NCBI RefSeq assembly: GCF_000243075.1
Contig: NC_016745.1
Location: forward strand, 1,257,001-1,321,000
Direction of reading: 5' to 3'
Length of the DNA: 64,000 nucleotides
Origin: Oceanimonas sp. GK1
GTDB lineage: Bacteria; Pseudomonadota; Gammaproteobacteria; Enterobacterales; Aeromonadaceae
Positions 35,645 through 44,194 of this stretch are shown here, piece by piece (within the stretch, counting starts at the first letter, position 1; each line of letters opens with the position of its first letter). Below the pieces are notes generated by a model. That model made no database searches and had not been told where the DNA came from. It saw only the letters and a program-made list of their open reading frames with translations. A program made the translations under genes and the position numbers.

Positions 35645-36682
35645 ATGCGCAAAATCATTCATGTGGACATGGACTGCTTCTTTGCTGCGGTGGAGATGCG
35701 GGACCATCCCGAGTGGCGGACTATTCCCCTGGCCATCGGCGGCAGTGCCAGCCGGCGCGGGGTGATTGCCACCTGCAACTACCCGGCCCGGGCCTATGGC
35801 GTGCGCTCGGCCATGCCCAGCCACCAGGCCTTGCGATTGTGCCCGGAACTGCGGTTAATTTCCGGTAACATGGCGGAATACAAGCGGGTCTCCCAGCAGA
35901 TCCGCGCCATCTTTCACCGCTATACCGATCTGGTGGAGCCCCTTTCCCTCGACGAAGCCTACCTGGACGTGACCGGCAGCCCGCTGTTTGGCGGCAGTGC
36001 CACCCTGATTGCCGACGACATTCGCCGGGCCATTCGCGATGAACTGCAACTGACCGCCTCGGCGGGCGTGGCGCCCAACAAGTTTCTGGCCAAAATTGCC
36101 TCGGAAGAGAACAAGCCCGATGGCCTCTTTGTGCTGCCGCCGGCGGCGGTGGCGGACTACGTCAGCGGACTGGCGCTCGGCAAGATCCCCGGTGTGGGCC
36201 AGAAAACCGCGGAAAAGCTCGCCGCCATGGGCCTGGAAACCTGCGCCCAGGCGGTGGCGGCGGGAGAAGCGCTGCTGGTGCGCCGGTTTGGCAAATTTGG
36301 TCATTTGCTGTGGCAGCGGGCCCAGGGGATTGACGAGCGGCCGGTGCAGACCGAGCGGGTGCGCAAGTCGGTGGGGGTGGAAACCACCCTGGCCACCGAT
36401 CTTCATGCTCCAGAGCAGGGGGCCGAGGTGTTGCAACGGCTCTGGCCCGAACTGTTGCGCCGGCTGGACGGGCGGGCCATTCGCGGCCTGTGCATCAAGC
36501 TCAAGTTCGCGGATTTCGAGCAGACCACGCTGTCACGGCGCACCACGGTGCTTGAACTCGATTCGGCGCTGAAACTGTGTGAACAAGCCTGGGAACGTGC
36601 CGGAGACAGGGGCGTGCGCTTGGTGGGAATGAGCGTGGAGCTGGCCGACGAAAGGCAGGGCGCCCAGCTGGGGTTGTTCTGA
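35645..36682 (+). CDS. dinB: DNA polymerase IV
   Basis: DinB is a Y-family translesion polymerase. The 345-residue protein starts MRKIIHVDMDCFFAAVEMRD with the catalytic Asp residues of motif I, has the steric-gate and YxxxR-type region (ATCNYPARAYGVRSAMPS), SLDEAYLDVTG with the second catalytic pair, and the helix-hairpin-helix KIPGVGQKTAEKLAAMG. The very C-terminal end (GAQLGLF) is a beta-clamp binding motif of the QLxLF type. No LexA box was recognised upstream; the family A repeat occupies that space. The nqr-dinB adjacency is shared with Vibrio. Confidence 0.95.
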   Translation: MRKIIHVDMDCFFAAVEMRDHPEWRTIPLAIGGSASRRGVIATCNYPARAYGVRSAMPSHQALRLCPELRLISGNMAEYKRVSQQIRAIFHRYTDLVEPLSLDEAYLDVTGSPLFGGSATLIADDIRRAIRDELQLTASAGVAPNKFLAKIASEENKPDGLFVLPPAAVADYVSGLALGKIPGVGQKTAEKLAAMGLETCAQAVAAGEALLVRRFGKFGHLLWQRAQGIDERPVQTERVRKSVGVETTLATDLHAPEQGAEVLQRLWPELLRRLDGRAIRGLCIKLKFADFEQTTLSRRTTVLELDSALKLCEQAWERAGDRGVRLVGMSVELADERQGAQLGLF

Positions 36683-36689
36683 ATGTGCG

Positions 36690-36843
36690 GTGAATAGTGA
36701 TTTGGGAGCAGGGGTTGGTAGCTGCCGCTTTAGCCGGCAGAGCCCGTGTAGCGGGCTTTGAGTGTATCATCGTCTGTAAGCTTGCGCCGGCTAAAGCGGC
36801 GCCTACAATGTCTCACTCCCCCGATTCCCCATTCCCTTTCACT
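36690..36843. repeat. Nested palindromes: CTTTAGCCGG element inside a family A-like palindrome
   Basis: The inner element (36718-36806) has GCCGCTTTAGCCGGCAGAGC at the left and GCGCCGGCTAAAGCGGCGCC at the right, with the extra hairpin AGCCCGTGTAGCGGGCTTT between. This is a well-known proteobacterial intergenic repeat type. It is framed by GTGAATAGTGATTTGGGAG (from 36690) and CCCGATTCCCCATTCCCTTT (to 36843), which look like arms of family A. It lies between convergent genes dinB and the secreted protein. Confidence 0.7.
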
Positions 36844-37171
36844 TCAGATGATCCTCTTCCACAAACCAGCCCTGGTTGCTTTGGGGCGTGGCCGGGGGCG
36901 GAGACGAGGGCGCCACCACCGCCGGCCCGGTGGACGTGGTGCCGGCCGGCGGGTAGCCCGGCTCCAGGGCCGGCGCATCGCGGCCGTCATCCGGGTGGGC
37001 GGCGGCCGGCCGGGACGGCGGTGTGCGGTGATCCTGCTGAATGCCGGGAGCCAGCTTGCGGGTTTCATCCAGCAGCTCGCGACCGAAGTCGACCGCCCGG
37101 CTGAGAATATTGTCGGCCAGGGCCGGGGTGGCCACCAGCGCCGCCAGCAGTAACCAGGATTTTGCTTTCAT
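36839..37171 (-). CDS. Small secreted proline-rich protein of unknown function
   Basis: The 110-residue product has a clear signal peptide (MKAKSWLLLAALVATPALA, cut before DNILSRAVDF), a short helix-prone part with conserved-looking RELLDETRKLAPG, and a Pro/Ala/Thr-rich tail (PPSRPAAAHP, SSPPPATPQSN) that looks disordered. ATG 37171 was chosen because GGAGGTG precedes it. I recognise no family. It converges with dinB. Its 3' end touches the nested repeat. A frame on the other strand covers the same region but lacks a ribosome site and has unnatural composition. Confidence 0.65.
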   Translation of the reverse strand: MKAKSWLLLAALVATPALADNILSRAVDFGRELLDETRKLAPGIQQDHRTPPSRPAAAHPDDGRDAPALEPGYPPAGTTSTGPAVVAPSSPPPATPQSNQGWFVEEDHLK

Positions 37172-37254
37172 CACGCACACCTCCATAACGATACCGGCCG
37201 AATAATAAGCGAAAACTCAACGTCTGCCTATGCTCCGCCAGCCGCCGTTTGTCG

Positions 37255-38718
37255 TCAGCTGACGCGCACCGGGATCTGCTCCAGCACCCGCACCAGCAAC
37301 TGCCAGAAGCGCTCGACCGCCTCGATACTGACCCGTTCATCCGGGGAATGGGCGCCCTGAATGGTCGGGCCGAACGATACCATGTCCCAGTGAGGATAGG
37401 CGCGTTTGAACAGGCCGCACTCCAGCCCGGCATGGATCACCTTGACCGCCGGCAGGCTGCCAAACACTCGGCGGTGGGTGTCGAGCACCAGCCCCAGCAC
37501 CGGCGAGTCCGGATCGGGCTGCCAGCCCGGGTAGGCACCATCGAATTGCACTCGGGCCCCGGCCAGCTCAAACACCGCCGCGGTCATGGCCGCCACCCGG
37601 TCCCGGCCGGCATCGTCCAGGGAGCGGATCAGGCATTGCACATGCACATGATCATCGCGGGTTTCAATAACCCCCAGGTTGGTGGAGGTCTGCACCACAC
37701 TGGCCATGGTGCGGCTCATGGCCATGACGCCGTGGGGGCAGGCCAGCAGGGCGCGCACCAGCTTTTGCTGCATGGTCGCGCTCATCACTCGGGAAGGCCG
37801 CTCGGCGGTATTCAGCGCCAGCCGAATCGTATCGTCCACACCGGCAAACTCTAGCGCATAGTGCTGCCGATACTGCTCGAGCAGGGCGGGCAGGCGTTCC
37901 ACCTCGGCATCGGGCACCAGCAGCAGCGCCGCGGCTTCCCGGGCGATGGCGTTGCGCAGGGTGCCGCCATTGAGGCTGGCCAGCCGGGCCTGGCTGTGGC
38001 TGGTGAGGGCATGAAGCAGCTCCGCCAGCAGCTTGGTGGCACTGGCCCGGCCTTGATGAATATTGATGCCGGAATGGCCACCGCGCAGGCCGGTAAGGGA
38101 CAGCCTGAACGGCTGATAACCGGCGGGGACAGGCTCGGTCTCAAGGGGCAGGGTGACATTGGCATCCACCCCGCCGGCGCAGCCCATGTAGACATCGCCG
38201 TCCTGCTCGGAGTCGGTATTGAGCAGTATGTCCCCTGCAAGCAGGCCGGGTTGCAGGCCAAAGGCGCCGGTCATGCCGCTTTCCTCGTCCACGGTGAGCA
38301 GCACTTCCAGCGGGCCGTGTCTGAGCGTGTTGTCGGCCAGCACCGCCAGGCAGGCGGCCATGCCGATGCCGTTGTCGGCCCCCAGGGTGGTGCCGGTGGC
38401 ACAGACCCAGTCGCCGTCGATGCGCGGACGAATGGGATCCTGAGTAAAGTCGTGAGCCGTATCGGCATTGGCCTGGGGCACCATGTCGAGGTGGGCCTGC
38501 AGCACCACGCCCCGGCGGTGTTCCATGCCGGGGCTGGCGGGCTTTTTGATGATCAGGTTGCCGGTGTCGTCCTGAACCACGGCCAGGCCCCGCTCACCGG
38601 CCCAGTCGGCTATCCAGCGGCGCAGCGCCGCCTCGTGGCCCGACGGGTGGGGAATGCTGCAGATGGTGTCGAAAAAGCCCCACAGGGAAGCGGGGGCCAG
38701 GGTGCGAATGGAGGTCAT
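37255..38718 (-). CDS. pepD: Aminoacyl-histidine dipeptidase (peptidase D, carnosinase-type)
   Basis: PepD is a cytosolic zinc dipeptidase (M20 family) that cleaves Xaa-His and many other dipeptides. The 487-residue protein has the metal-ligand motifs VVLQAHLDMVPQ (about 73), GADNGIGMAACLA (about 120) and TVDEESGMTGAFGL (about 147), and the C-terminal ligand His in VIHAGLECGLF. ATG 38718 yields the expected length of about 485 residues and has GGTGA upstream. It lies alone, with the chemoreceptor gene upstream on the same strand. Confidence 0.95.
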   Translation of the reverse strand: MTSIRTLAPASLWGFFDTICSIPHPSGHEAALRRWIADWAGERGLAVVQDDTGNLIIKKPASPGMEHRRGVVLQAHLDMVPQANADTAHDFTQDPIRPRIDGDWVCATGTTLGADNGIGMAACLAVLADNTLRHGPLEVLLTVDEESGMTGAFGLQPGLLAGDILLNTDSEQDGDVYMGCAGGVDANVTLPLETEPVPAGYQPFRLSLTGLRGGHSGINIHQGRASATKLLAELLHALTSHSQARLASLNGGTLRNAIAREAAALLLVPDAEVERLPALLEQYRQHYALEFAGVDDTIRLALNTAERPSRVMSATMQQKLVRALLACPHGVMAMSRTMASVVQTSTNLGVIETRDDHVHVQCLIRSLDDAGRDRVAAMTAAVFELAGARVQFDGAYPGWQPDPDSPVLGLVLDTHRRVFGSLPAVKVIHAGLECGLFKRAYPHWDMVSFGPTIQGAHSPDERVSIEAVERFWQLLVRVLEQIPVRVS

Positions 38719-38799
38719 GGTATCACCGGCAAAGAGAGACAATGTAGTAAGCTTACCGCGCTCTTGCCGGTGTTATCCATGGTGTCCGGCAAAACCCGG

Positions 38800-40434
38800 T
38801 CAGGCCTTGAAGCCGTTGACCTCGGCCGCCAGCCGCTGGCCCAGGCTGAACAGGGCCTCACCGGCGCTGTCGGTTTCCTGGGTTTTGTTGCGCACCTCGT
38901 CCGCCAGCTCGCTCAGGCGGGTGAGGTTGCGGCTCATTTCTTCCGTGGTCTGGCGCTGTTGCTCGGCGGCGGTGGCGATCTGGTTGTTCATGTCGTTAAT
39001 CAGCGTCATGCGTTCGGTAATGGTGGCCAGGGCCTCGCCCGCCAGGACCGCGCTGCCCTGGGTCTCTTCGGCTCGCTGCATCAGGGTATGCATTCGGGTA
39101 ACGGTGTCGTCCGATTCCTGCTGCAGCCCGTGAATGATCTGCTCAATTTCGTTGGTGGAGCTTTGGGTGCGGGTCGCCAGCTCGCGCACCTCGTCGGCCA
39201 CCACCGCAAAGCCCCGGCCCTGTTCGCCGGCCCGGGCCGCTTCAATGGCGGCATTGAGCGCCAGCAGGTTGGTCTGCTCGGCAATGGTGCGGATCACCTC
39301 CAGTACGGTCCCAATGGTCTGGGTGCGCTCGGCCAGCGCACCCAGCCGTTGCTGGGCCTGGCCCAGCTCTGCCACCAGCGCCGAGGAGTGGGCACAGGTG
39401 TCGGCCACCTGTTGCGAGCCCTGGGCGGCGGCCCGGGCCGAGTCCTCGCTGGCGGTGGCGGCCTGCTCGGCGGAGCGGGCCACCTCACTGCTGGTGGCCA
39501 GCATTTCCTGCATGGCGGTGGCCACCTGCTCGGTTTCCTCCGACTGTTGCTCCGAGACGCCACGGTTGTGGCGAACAATGTCCGACAGCCGGCTCGAGGC
39601 CTGGCTGACTTCCTGGCTGATGGGGGAGAGTTTGCGCACGGTGTCACTCAGCCGTGAGCAGAACTGATTGAAGCTCTGGCTGAGCTGGGTGATCTCGTCC
39701 CGGCCGGTTTCGTCCAGCCGGCGGCGCAGATCCGCCTCGCCATGGGAAATGTCCCGCAGGGCGCGCACGGTCTGGCTCACCGGTTGCAGTATGCTGCGAA
39801 TAAGAATAATCGCCACCAGCACCGCCAGGGCGCCAAGGCCCAGCATCATGGTCAGCACCTTGCCGGCCAGGGCCAGCAGCTGGGTTTCCACGTCGTCGAT
39901 GTAGATGCCGGTGCCGATGATCCAGCCCCAGGGCTGGAACAGCTCCACATAGGACACCTTTTCCACCGGGGCGTCGTGCTCGGGCTTGGGCCAGAGATAA
40001 TGCACAAAGCCTTTGCCGGCCTGCTCCACCTGGCGCACCATTTCCACGAACAGCCGCTTGCCATCGGGATCCGCAAAGCCACTCAGATCGCTGCCGTTGA
40101 GCTCCGGCTTCATGGGATGCAGTATCATGCGCGGGTGATGATCGTTGATCCAGAAATAGTCGTTGTCGCCGTAGCGCAGGGTGGCAATGGCCGTCATGGC
40201 CTGCTCCCGGGCCTGGGATTCGGACAGCTGGCCGCGTTGCTGCAGACTGTGGTAGTGGCCGGCCAGGCTCACCACCGACTGTACCTGGCGCATGGCCTGC
40301 ACCCGTTTTTCTTCCACCAGCCCCTGGTAAAAGAACCACAGCATCAGCAGGGTGACGCCGAGAATGCCCAGCGACAGCAGCAGCAGGTTGAGATAAAGCC
40401 GTTTGGCAATGGTAAGGGAGCGAAGCCAGTTCAC
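38800..40434 (-). CDS. Methyl-accepting chemotaxis protein with periplasmic Cache domain
   Basis: The 544-residue receptor has an N-terminal membrane helix ([20 protein letters not shown]), a periplasmic single-Cache-type sensor (about 35-175; [20 protein letters not shown] is the hallmark), a second helix ([20 protein letters not shown]), a HAMP domain and a cytoplasmic signalling hairpin whose tip reads [20 protein letters not shown]. It senses a small ligand and controls CheA. GTG 40434 was chosen because AAGGA lies about eight bases upstream; a TTG nine codons earlier lacks this. No CheW-binding or CheR-tether pentapeptide is visible at the C-terminus (VNGFKA). The ligand is unknown; Cache domains of this type often bind organic acids. 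Confidence 0.92.
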   Translation of the reverse strand: MNWLRSLTIAKRLYLNLLLLSLGILGVTLLMLWFFYQGLVEEKRVQAMRQVQSVVSLAGHYHSLQQRGQLSESQAREQAMTAIATLRYGDNDYFWINDHHPRMILHPMKPELNGSDLSGFADPDGKRLFVEMVRQVEQAGKGFVHYLWPKPEHDAPVEKVSYVELFQPWGWIIGTGIYIDDVETQLLALAGKVLTMMLGLGALAVLVAIILIRSILQPVSQTVRALRDISHGEADLRRRLDETGRDEITQLSQSFNQFCSRLSDTVRKLSPISQEVSQASSRLSDIVRHNRGVSEQQSEETEQVATAMQEMLATSSEVARSAEQAATASEDSARAAAQGSQQVADTCAHSSALVAELGQAQQRLGALAERTQTIGTVLEVIRTIAEQTNLLALNAAIEAARAGEQGRGFAVVADEVRELATRTQSSTNEIEQIIHGLQQESDDTVTRMHTLMQRAEETQGSAVLAGEALATITERMTLINDMNNQIATAAEQQRQTTEEMSRNLTRLSELADEVRNKTQETDSAGEALFSLGQRLAAEVNGFKA

Positions 40435-40594
40435 ATTGACGTCCTTATTCTGATGTGGCAAATCCGTGCCCGAGTCATTCTAGCGGGGGAGTCATCACAT
40501 TGGGGCCGGCGGCAAGGCAAAAACGGGATCTGGTCGACTGCAACTTTAGTCTAAGCCGGTGGAGTGACGGCCCGGCAAGAAAAAGTTGTAACGC

Positions 40595-40632
40595 TGGTCA
40601 AGAATGGGCGCGATCTCTATAATGCGCCCATT
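40595..40632 (+). promoter_or_regulatory. Predicted gpt promoter overlapping a perfect palindrome
   Basis: TGGTCA (40595-40600) and TATAAT (40618-40623) are 17 bases apart. The -10 lies in the 12-base loop of a perfect nine-base inverted repeat, AATGGGCGC (40603-40611) and GCGCCCATT (40624-40632). The start site would fall in the right arm, leaving a leader of about 80 bases before gpt. The palindrome could be an operator for an unknown regulator. Confidence 0.5.
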
Positions 40633-40708
40633 GTTTGCCCGGGGGTCCGTTACGGCGGGGCCGTGGGCGGCTATTCTGTTTTAAAGCCAACACCCAAAGG
40701 TTCTTGCT

Positions 40709-41179
40709 ATGTCCAACAAATTCGTCGTCACCTGGGACTTGTTTCAGCGCGAAGCGCGCAAGCTGGCCGCCCGTCAGCTGCCCGCCAGCCAGTGGAAAGG
40801 TATCATCGCCGTCAGCCGTGGTGGCCTGGTACCCGCCGCCATTCTGGCCCGCGAACTGGGCATCCGCCATGTGGATACCCTTTGCATTTCCAGCTACGAC
40901 CACAACCAGCAGCGGGATGATCTGCAGGTGCTGAAACAGGTGTCCGGCGATGGTGAAGGCTTTCTGATCGTCGACGATCTGGTGGACACCGGCAACACCG
41001 CCCGCGTGATCCGCGAACTCTACCCCAGGGCCAAATTCATTACCGTGTTCGCCAAGCCCAAGGGCGAGCCGCTGGTGGACGACTTTGAAGTGCCTGTGGG
41101 CCAGGACACCTGGATTGAACAGCCCTGGGACATGAGCGTGACCTTTGTGCCGCCCCTGTGCGAGCAGGACCAGGCGTGA
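40709..41179 (+). CDS. gpt: Xanthine(-guanine) phosphoribosyltransferase
   Basis: Gpt salvages xanthine and guanine (and weakly hypoxanthine) by transferring phosphoribose from PRPP. The 156-residue protein has the PRPP-binding loop [17 protein letters not shown] (about 86-102), the [19 protein letters not shown] segment with the conserved SRGG, and the C-terminal [10 protein letters not shown] hood typical of Gpt. The start is preceded by AGGTTCTTGCT, a weak ribosome site. A strong terminator follows. The gpt-frsA-crl-proBA order is shared with Vibrio and enteric relatives. Confidence 0.96.
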   Translation: MSNKFVVTWDLFQREARKLAARQLPASQWKGIIAVSRGGLVPAAILARELGIRHVDTLCISSYDHNQQRDDLQVLKQVSGDGEGFLIVDDLVDTGNTARVIRELYPRAKFITVFAKPKGEPLVDDFEVPVGQDTWIEQPWDMSVTFVPPLCEQDQA

Positions 41180-41180
41180 T

Positions 41181-41206
41181 AAAAAGGCTCTTCGGAGCCT
41201 TTTTTA
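41181..41206 (+). terminator. Rho-independent terminator after gpt
   Basis: AAAAAGGCTC and GAGCCTTTTT pair around a TTCG loop with one more T, starting right after the stop codon. Confidence 0.93.
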
Positions 41207-41227
41207 CGTTTTAACGCCGGAGCCTTC

Positions 41228-42475
41228 ATGACAAGCCAGCAAAGCAATCTCAGCGAGCGGCTGTTTTCTCCCGTTCAGCACGCCTCGGAAACCTCCACCA
41301 TCGCCTTTGCCGGTCGCCGCTCTCCCGGCACGCAGGAGCCGGCTCCCTTTGTGGACGGCGCCGATCTGCCCGGCTTCTACCGCCTGCAAAAACGCGCCTT
41401 CTGGCACTGGCTGGGAGTCGACAGCATCGAGATTGAGGCCACCCTGGCACGCATGGCGGCGGCGCCGGGGCCCCGCAGTGTGGACGGCTGGCTGGATACC
41501 GTGGCCGAATACCGGCCCGGCAACTGGGTGTTTGAATGGAGCCGGCTGGGCGCCGAGGCGCAGCAGCGGGCCCGCCAAGCCGGCACCCCCGAGCAGGCCC
41601 GGCAGCAGTTTCTGGCGGCGGCCCGCTACTTTGCCCTGGCCAGCTACCCACACCTGAAGGGCGACCGGCTGGCGCTGCAGGCCCAGTTGCTGGCCAATCA
41701 GGCCTACCGGGAAGCGGGCCGGCTGTTGCCGGTGCCGCTGAAGGAGTTGCGCATTCCCTTTAATGGCAAGGAGGTGCAGGGGTATCTGCACCTGCCCACC
41801 AACGACCTGCCGCTGCCGCTGGTGATGGTCAGCGGCAGCCTCGACAGCCTGCAGCTTGATTTCTGGCGTTTTTACGAGCGTTATCTGGCCCCGGCCGGCA
41901 TCGCCATGCTGACCGTCGACATGCCCGGCGTAGGGTATTCCGCCCACTGGCCGCTGGTGCAGGACAGCAGCCGGCTGCATCAGGCGGTGCTGCATTATGT
42001 GCCGAACATTCCCTGGGTGGACGAACGCCGGGTAGCCATGCTGGGGGTACGCATGGGGGGCAATGTGGCCGCCCGGCTGGCCAGCCTGGAGCCGTTCCGG
42101 CTGCGGGCTGCGGTCAGCATTGCCGGCGCCGCCAACCTGTTTTTCAGCGAACGGGATCGCTTCATGCGGGCCCCGGCCATGCTGAGAGACAGCATCGCCA
42201 ATCGCCTGGGCATGAAAAGCAACGACTGGGAAGGGGTCTTTCAGCACTGCCGCGGCTTGTCCCTGAAGACGCAAGGATTGCTGGCACGCAAAACCCCGGT
42301 GCCCCTGCTCAGCATTGGCCACCGCCACGACTTTTTGTGTCCCGAGCCCGAGATCCAGGCCCTGGCCGCCGCCAGCCGCAGCGGCGAGGCGCTGGTGCTC
42401 GACCGGCTGCCGCTGCTACAGGTCTATGAGGCGGCGCTGGCCCGGACCCGGGACTGGCTGCTGCATCATCTTTAA
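41228..42475 (+). CDS. frsA: FrsA-family alpha/beta-hydrolase-fold protein
   Basis: FrsA is an alpha/beta-hydrolase-like protein described as a fermentation-respiration switch that binds enzyme IIA-Glc. The 415-residue protein starts with the usual NLSERLFSPVQHASETSTIA segment and has the hydrolase core from about residue 185 (LRIPFNGKEVQGYLHLP, MLTVDMPGVGYSAHWPL). At the nucleophile elbow it reads MLGVRMGGNVAARLA, so Arg-Met replaces the usual Ser of G-x-S-x-G, as in other FrsA proteins. Enzymatic function in the family is disputed. It lies between gpt and crl, as in relatives. Confidence 0.92.
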   Translation: MTSQQSNLSERLFSPVQHASETSTIAFAGRRSPGTQEPAPFVDGADLPGFYRLQKRAFWHWLGVDSIEIEATLARMAAAPGPRSVDGWLDTVAEYRPGNWVFEWSRLGAEAQQRARQAGTPEQARQQFLAAARYFALASYPHLKGDRLALQAQLLANQAYREAGRLLPVPLKELRIPFNGKEVQGYLHLPTNDLPLPLVMVSGSLDSLQLDFWRFYERYLAPAGIAMLTVDMPGVGYSAHWPLVQDSSRLHQAVLHYVPNIPWVDERRVAMLGVRMGGNVAARLASLEPFRLRAAVSIAGAANLFFSERDRFMRAPAMLRDSIANRLGMKSNDWEGVFQHCRGLSLKTQGLLARKTPVPLLSIGHRHDFLCPEPEIQALAAASRSGEALVLDRLPLLQVYEAALARTRDWLLHHL

Positions 42476-42580
42476 CGCCAGGCCGGGAGCGGGTGGGCGA
42501 TTTTTCATCATCGAGGGCGGCCAACCTTTATTATTGGGTGAAAAAGGGTTACATATAGGCCAGTTACCAGGGAGGTGGTT

Positions 42581-42979
42581 ATGAGTGCTGAAAAGGTGAG
42601 TCATCAGAAGCTGTTGCGCGTGTTTACGGCCATTGGCCCCTATCTGCGCAGCGAGCAGTCAACGGAGCAGGGCTATTTTTTTGATTGTCTGGCGGTCTGT
42701 GCCAGTGCCAAGGTGGCGCCGGAAAAACGCGAATTCTGGGGCTGGTGGCTGGAATTGTCGCCCCGGGGCGAGCAGCGTTTCCAGTTTCACTACCGGCTGG
42801 GCTATTACGATGGCGAAGGCCGCTGGCAGGAGCGGGACATTCCCCGCAAGCATGAAGATGAAGTGGCCCGTACCCTGCGCGATTTTTACGACAAGCTCGC
42901 CAGCTGCCTTGATGAACTCTCCCTCAGTGCCGGCCCGGCACCGGAGCTTGGCGACAAGCACCTGTTGAGCCCCGCCTGA
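42581..42979 (+). CDS. crl: Sigma factor-binding protein Crl
   Basis: Crl binds sigma-S and promotes its assembly with RNA polymerase core. The 132-residue protein has the family features RVFTAIGPYLRSEQSTEQGYFFDCLA near the N-terminus, FWGWWLELSPRGEQRF, and FHYRLGYYDGEGRW; the conserved aromatic-rich cleft residues are present. ATG 42581 was chosen since GGAGGTGG is seven bases upstream. It is found directly after frsA and before proB, as in Vibrio. Confidence 0.93.
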   Translation: MSAEKVSHQKLLRVFTAIGPYLRSEQSTEQGYFFDCLAVCASAKVAPEKREFWGWWLELSPRGEQRFQFHYRLGYYDGEGRWQERDIPRKHEDEVARTLRDFYDKLASCLDELSLSAGPAPELGDKHLLSPA

Positions 42980-42985
42980 TTTCCG

Positions 42986-43020
42986 GCGGCCCCAGTGGCC
43001 GCAAGAAATGTTTTCTTTTT
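42986..43020 (+). terminator. Probable crl terminator
   Basis: GCGGCC and GGCCGC pair around CCAGT, and a second weak pair AAGAAA / TTTTCTT is followed by TTTTT. The T run is displaced from the GC stem, so efficiency is uncertain. A second palindrome, TGCCGGCA-CCA-TGCCGGCA, lies at 43031-43049 in the proB leader. Confidence 0.4.
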
Positions 43021-43082
43021 AGATGATGATTGCCGGCACCATGCCGGCATTGCTGTGTTGTAAAGGAGCCGCAGGGCGTTCG

Positions 43083-44186
43083 ATGAAAGGCAAAACCATT
43101 GTTGTAAAACTGGGTACCAGTGTGCTCACCGGCGGCACCCGCCATCTCGACAAGGCGCACATGGTGGAGCTAGTCCGCCAGTGCGCCAGCCTGCACCGGG
43201 CCGGGCACCGCATTATTGTGGTGACCTCGGCGGCCATTGCCGCCGGACGCGAGCACCTGGGCTTTCCTACGCTGGCCGGCACCATGGCCAACAAGCAGAT
43301 GCTGGCGGCGGTGGGGCAGACCCAGCTGATCCAGACCTGGCAGTCGCTGTTCAACATCTATGGCCTGCACGTGGGCCAGCTGCTGCTGACCCGGGCCGAT
43401 CTGGAAGACAGAGAGCGCTACCTTAACGCTCGGGACAGCCTGCGCGCCCTGCTGGATCACCGCATCATTCCGGTGATCAATGAAAATGACGCCGTCGCCA
43501 CCAACGAAATCAAGGTGGGAGACAACGACAATCTCTCGGCCCGGGCCGCCATTCTGGCCGAGGCCGATCTGCTGATCCTGCTGACCGATCAGCGCGGCCT
43601 GTTTACCGCCGACCCGCGCAACAACCCCGATGCCCAGCTGATCGAGGAAGTGCAGACCATCGACGACACCCTGCGCAAACTGGCCGGCGGCAGCGTCAGC
43701 GGCCTGGGCACCGGCGGCATGGCCACCAAGCTGCAGGCCGCCGACGTGGCCCGCCGGGCCGGGGTGGACGTGGTGATCGCCACCGGCCAGATCCCGGAAG
43801 TGGTGGGCCGGCTGGCGGCCGGCGACCGGGTGGGCACCCGGTTTCCGGCCCTGGCCACCCCGCTGGAAAGCCGCAAGCGCTGGATCCTGGCCGGGCCGCC
43901 GCCCCACGGTGAAATTCACGTCGACGCCGGCGCGGTGAGCGCGGTGATGGACAAGGGCTCCAGCCTGCTGCCCAAAGGCATAGTGAAGGTGGAAGGGCGT
44001 TTTCGCCGGGGCGAGGCGGTGCGCATCGTCAACCCCGACGGCCGGGAGCTGGCCCGGGGCATCTGCCGCTACGACGCGCAGGATCTGCAACGCATTAAAG
44101 GACAACACTCAGACCAGATTGAAACCCTGCTGGGCTATGGCTACGGCAGCGTCGCCATTCATCGCGACGATCTGGTGCTTTTGTAG
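43083..44186 (+). CDS. proB: Glutamate 5-kinase
   Basis: ProB phosphorylates glutamate to gamma-glutamyl phosphate, the first step of proline synthesis, and is feedback inhibited by proline. The 367-residue protein has the amino-acid kinase domain ([44 protein letters not shown]) and a C-terminal PUA domain ([24 protein letters not shown]). ATG 43083 gives exactly the usual length of 367. proA follows eight bases after the stop. Confidence 0.96.
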   Translation: MKGKTIVVKLGTSVLTGGTRHLDKAHMVELVRQCASLHRAGHRIIVVTSAAIAAGREHLGFPTLAGTMANKQMLAAVGQTQLIQTWQSLFNIYGLHVGQLLLTRADLEDRERYLNARDSLRALLDHRIIPVINENDAVATNEIKVGDNDNLSARAAILAEADLLILLTDQRGLFTADPRNNPDAQLIEEVQTIDDTLRKLAGGSVSGLGTGGMATKLQAADVARRAGVDVVIATGQIPEVVGRLAAGDRVGTRFPALATPLESRKRWILAGPPPHGEIHVDAGAVSAVMDKGSSLLPKGIVKVEGRFRRGEAVRIVNPDGRELARGICRYDAQDLQRIKGQHSDQIETLLGYGYGSVAIHRDDLVLL

Positions 44187-44194
44187 GAGATAAC

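Noticed and set aside
36758-37153. Plus-strand frame opposite the secreted protein gene
   Set aside because: It begins inside the nested repeat, is Arg/Gly-rich and lacks a ribosome site, whereas the minus-strand frame has a signal peptide and GGAGGTG.
37861-39657. 598-codon plus-strand frame
   Set aside because: It lies antisense to pepD and the chemoreceptor, both with full motif sets.
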